DNA of 64,000 nucleotides from Prorocentrum cordatum. Its lineage: Eukaryota > Sar > Dinophyceae > Prorocentrales > Prorocentraceae. The notes under the pieces were generated by a model. The model saw nothing but the letters and a program-made list of their open reading frames with translations. It was not told the DNA's origin and did no database searches. The translations under genes were made by a program, and so were the position numbers. The DNA lies in NCBI GenBank assembly GCA_963575745.1, contig CAUYUJ010014207.1, forward strand, positions 233,983 to 297,982. Reading direction: 5' to 3'. Below, piece after piece: positions 60,796-64,000 of this stretch (the stretch's first letter is position 1; each line of letters opens with the position of its first letter).

Positions 60796-60967
60796 TCAGG
60801 AGGGAAAGAAGCACACAGACACAATGAATCGTCGACTCACAGGGAAAGATGGGAAACTATGGGAATTGGGGGCGAGCCAAAAACCAAGAAAATATGTGAA
60901 AATATGGGGAATCATTTTATTTGTGTGTATTTATGTGTGTGTGTTTGTGTGTCCTTGGGCCCTTTGA
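60796..60967 (+). mobile_element. Family II element copy outside the dynein gene
   Basis: 172 bp, TCAGGAGGGAAAG...TTGGGCCCTTTGA, flanked by GTTAT at 60791-60795 and 60968-60972. It shares the ACACAGACACAAT, AAAATATG and TTATTTGTGTGTATTTAT blocks. Its target lacks AG|G, so it should not be spliceable by the same route. No gene is recognised around it. Confidence 0.85.
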
Positions 60968-61115
60968 GTTATGGGCAATGAGCGTATCATCAGAGTTAAC
61001 GACTGTTCCCTGAAGCTAGTTTTTCTGGCTGGCCAGCGGCAAATTAATTGCGCGCGCGCGCCCGAGGACGCTATTCGCCGCGAGCGGGAGGAAGCATGGC
61101 AAAACTGGGCACGGG

Positions 61116-61235
61116 TTCAGTCGGGCCTGTCCTGTTCTTCAGGGGGACTGTTCAAAACTAGTCTGGCACGAAGGCGGGCCTGTCCTTCGACAGGGCCTGT
61201 CCTTCTCTAAGTCGGGCCTGTCCTTCCAAGTTGGG
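61116..61235 (+). mobile_element. Cluster of truncated family I left ends
   Basis: GTCGGGCCTGTCCTGTTCTTC followed by AACTAGTCTGGCACG, then two or three further GGGCCTGTCCTTC starts at about 61175-61230. No right end occurs among them. They look like repeated breakage or template switching of one element end. Confidence 0.7.
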
Positions 61236-61269
61236 CACTCCCAGGGGCGCCAGGGCGCCGTGCATTGCG

Positions 61270-61431
61270 TCAAGTCGGGCGTGTCCATCTGCAGGGGGGA
61301 TATTCAAGAATAGTTTAAAAAATAGTCTGGGGATGATTTGTTATACTATTTGTGAGCATTTGGGGGGTATTTTTTGCGTGTTTTGCATTCATCGCCCAAA
61401 ATCCCCCTGTAGGGGGACACGCCCGACTTCA
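61270..61431 (+). mobile_element. Family I TIR element, full copy
   Basis: TCAAGTCGGGCGTGTCCATC, internal AATAGTCTGGGGATGATTTG, and CCCCTGTAGGGGGACACGCC CGACTTC at the right. It directly abuts a 79-bp hairpin. Confidence 0.88.
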
Positions 61432-61432
61432 G

Positions 61433-61511
61433 TTTTGCAAGGGATCCACGCCCTCGGGGGCGCCTCCGCAGCCTCCCGAGGGCACCCCGAGGGCGTGGAT
61501 TCCTTGCAAAA
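61433..61511. repeat. 79-bp near-perfect hairpin
   Basis: TTTTGCAAGGGATCCACGCC CTCGGGGG pairs with CCCCGAGGGCGTGGATTCCTTGCAAAA, loop about 24 bp (itself GC-rich). It sits between a family I element and the gap. Confidence 0.9.
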
Positions 61512-61535
61512 CACGGCGCCCTAGCGCCCTTGGGC

Positions 61536-61635
61536 NNNNNNNNNNNNNNNNNNNNNNNNNNNNNNNNNNNNNNNNNNNNNNNNNNNNNNNNNNNNNNNNN
61601 NNNNNNNNNNNNNNNNNNNNNNNNNNNNNNNNNNN
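61536..61635. other. Assembly gap (100 N)
   Basis: Exactly 100 N: a scaffolding gap of unknown true length, placed at the edge of a (CTA)n array. Confidence 0.99.
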
Positions 61636-62115
<480 letters not shown>

Positions 62116-62357
62116 ACACCCCCCTCCTCCCCCTCCTCCTCCTACTCAACCGCTCCCTCCTCCCACTCCTCCTCTTCCTCCTCCTCTCGCGCATCGCCCA
62201 CGCACGCCTGGCCCGCGCGCTGCATCCGCGCGGCGCCGGTGCCTCCCCCCGCGGCGCCGCTGCCGCCCTCCCCCAAGGGTGAGGTTTTTTTTGTCCCCCC
62301 TTGGGGCGACGCGGCTCCCAGGGCCGTCGGGCACCGAGGCAGGGCCGCCTGCGACTA

Positions 62358-62513
62358 CGTCGGGCCTGTCCCTCTGCAGGAGGGGATCTTCAAGAACAGT
62401 CCAAGGATAGTCTGGGGGCGATCGTTTGAGCATGCGTTGGCTGTTTGGGGGCATTTGTTGGGGTATGTGTTTATTTCTCGTCGAAAATCAGCCTGTGGGG
62501 GGACGCCCGAGCG
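62358..62513 (+). mobile_element. Family I TIR element between 50-bp direct repeats
   Basis: CGTCGGGCCTGTCCCTCTGC, internal GATAGTCTGGGGGCGATCG, and GCCTGTGGGGGGACGCCCGA. It lies between two copies of a sequence starting CTTGGGGCGACGCGGCTCCC (about 62300-62350 and 62518-62569). Confidence 0.82.
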
Positions 62514-62569
62514 AACCTTGGGGCGACGCGGCTCCCAGGGTCGTCGGGCACCGGGGCAGAGCCGCCCAC

Positions 62570-62775
62570 GATCCGATTCGATGCGGTCCGATTCGCGGGC
62601 CCGGCCCACGAGTCCGATTCGGTGAGATGCGGCTCGATCCAGCGGCCTCGGCCAGGGCCAGCCGGGGCCAGGCACGGCGATCCGATCCTGAGTCGATGCG
62701 GCGTGAGTCGATGGCGATCCGATCCGTTGCTGATGCGATGCGATGTCGCGATTCGGTCCAGCTCGGGCCCGCCGA
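62570..62775 (+). repeat. Degenerate GATCCGATTCG/GATGCGGT repeats
   Basis: Words such as GATCCGATTCGATGCGG recur imperfectly. 62780-63120 follows with no recognised feature. Confidence 0.7.
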
Positions 62776-63129
62776 GGCGGGGGCCCGCAGATCTAGGCTC
62801 TCTGGCGGGCGGCCTTTCCGAACTGCTTCCCGCCAGGTGTGCCGCGAAGCTCTCCAGGAGCTCCCTCCCATCGGGACAACATTTGCTGTTGGGCACGGTG
62901 CCCATTCTTTCCGTGCCCATTTCGGGTGTCCAAATCCCAGGGTTTCCCGAGCTCCTCCGGAAGGCCTTTGGGGAGCTCCTGCTCCCGGGCTACCCGGGTT
63001 TCGGACACCACAAGCCGAGGTTCTCGGGCGGACGGCAACGGGGTGGCACAGAGGCATGCGGGCGTCGAGGATGGCATGGCCCCCAAAACTGCCACCGCGG
63101 GGCCAGAAGGTGCACGAAAGGTGCACGCT

Positions 63130-63510
63130 CTTGGCTGCCTCGATACGCCCGCTTCGAAACGCAACACGTGCCCTGCTCCAAACGTCCGTTTCAATACGTT
63201 GCGTGTCGGGTCAGCGTGTTGGCCCACGTTTGGGCGGAACGCATCGCGTCGTGCCTACGCTTTCAGCCCACGTGCTGAGATCCGTGTCAGTACGCTACAG
63301 TCGACCCACATATAGTAAGGATGGGCAACCTTCCCAACGGTGCCCTGGCTTCCTTGCCCCTGCGGCCCATCCGTGGCCACCTCCGCTGACCGCGCCCAGC
63401 TCCACAAGCTCCGAGGTGGCCTCCCAAAAGGCCCTTTGCACCCTTCTCGCGCATCCCTACCGCACGGGTTGACTGTGCGTGCTGCGTGCTGCGTGTCGGG
63501 GCAGCCAGGC
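63130..63510. mobile_element. Family VI element with 7-bp TSD
   Basis: CTTGGCTGCCTCGATACG at the left is inverted as TCGGGGCAGCCAGG at the right. Flanked by GCACGCT at 63123-63129 and 63511-63517. Aligns with 55440-55690, but has an extra stretch at about 63300-63470 that is unmatched elsewhere. Confidence 0.78.
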
Positions 63511-63517
63511 GCACGCT

Positions 63518-63908
63518 GACTTCACCCCGCGCGTGCGGCCCCCCGCCGGCGAGCAGTCCCGAGGGACCGCGCGAGAGGCCGTGGGTCGAGGGCGGGGGGT
63601 CGGGGCCGCGCCGAGCTGCCGAGCTGCTCCGGCCAGGCCGAATCCAGAGGTTGCACGCGTCATCGGACGGGGCTACAGGACGAGGATAGACCCGTCCCCA
63701 CGCTCGGGGGCGGCAGAGAGGGGGGTGATGACCAGGGGGGGGGGGTATCATGGCGGCGGCCATGACATCTCCCCGGATCTCATGGCGCCTCTTCTTGTTT
63801 CCATACGTCCCCACCCCTTCCCCCCTGGGGCGCGCACATGCCGCCGACCATGATGTGCGCCCCACCCTCTTCGACACCCCCCTGTTGGCCGCCCCCGACA
63901 CACTTGTC
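63518..63908. other. GC-rich spacer at the window end
   Basis: G- and C-runs around 63720-63760 and 63810-63900. No gene or repeat match seen. Confidence 0.5.
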
Positions 63909-64000
63909 GGGGAAACGTAAGACTCGTGTAAGCCAGAACTCGGGTTTGCCGACGTTTTCTGACGGGCGCGCCTTGGATGTTGACGGTCTGGTGTTCGATG
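63909..64000 (+). mobile_element. Family V repeat copy, left part, running off the window
   Basis: GTAAGACTCGTGTAAGCCAG, ACTCGGGTTTGCCGACG and TGACGGGCGCGCCTTGGA match the left parts of the copies at 7590 and 54379. The right half lies beyond the window. Confidence 0.72.

Overview
The window looks like nuclear DNA of a GC-rich dinoflagellate. Four things point that way. It holds one very large axonemal dynein gene lying between kilobases of repeats. The gene's introns include GA-AG and GC-AG types beside GT-AG. A near-perfect copy of the dinoflagellate spliced leader (DinoSL) sits in front of a decayed retrotransposon. There are very many small terminal-inverted-repeat (TIR) elements. The species cannot be named from the sequence. 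A run of 100 N (61536-61635) marks a scaffold gap.

The only intact cellular gene I can support runs from about 29775 to 57011 on the + strand. It encodes an outer-arm-type axonemal dynein heavy chain, closest in motif pattern to the beta class (Chlamydomonas ODA4, animal DNAH9/11/17). I place 11 exons that join in frame to about 4,557 residues: N-terminal tail, linker, AAA1-AAA4 with visible P-loops, stalk and microtubule-binding tip, AAA5-AAA6 and C-terminal domain. Only the first 20 or so residues, in an upstream exon, are not found.

The main discovery is how this gene acquired introns. Introns 1, 5 and 6 are copies of one 163-bp element (family II), each flanked by a 5-6 bp target-site duplication (TSD) of exon sequence. 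Intron 10 is an unrelated 230-bp element (family III) flanked by a 6-bp duplication. In all four the duplicated site contains AG|G. The left copy therefore supplies a GA or GC donor, the right copy supplies the AG acceptor, and splicing restores the pre-insertion codons exactly. Intron 8 is a third TIR family (V) with a fourth (I) nested inside it. Intron 7 is bounded by a 9-bp duplication of exon sequence and has taken in two more family I copies.

Layout: 0-11 kb, low-complexity DNA, minisatellites and dispersed repeats. 11.6-17.5 kb, degenerate non-LTR retrotransposon (zinc ribbon/coiled-coil ORF1, endonuclease, reverse transcriptase, RNase H, C-terminal zinc fingers) led by the DinoSL relict. 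18.3-19.5 kb, TATC and TCC microsatellites. 20.3-24.2 kb, four related repeat units and a foldback-like inverted repeat. 24.7-27.7 kb, a 101-bp satellite of about 30 units. 27.7-29.7 kb, TIR elements and spacer. 29.8-57.0 kb, the dynein gene, whose fourth intron (about 9.8 kb) holds TIR elements, an opposite-strand retroelement remnant, a 53-bp minisatellite and microsatellites. 57.0-64.0 kb, dense nested TIR elements, the gap and a (CTA)n array.
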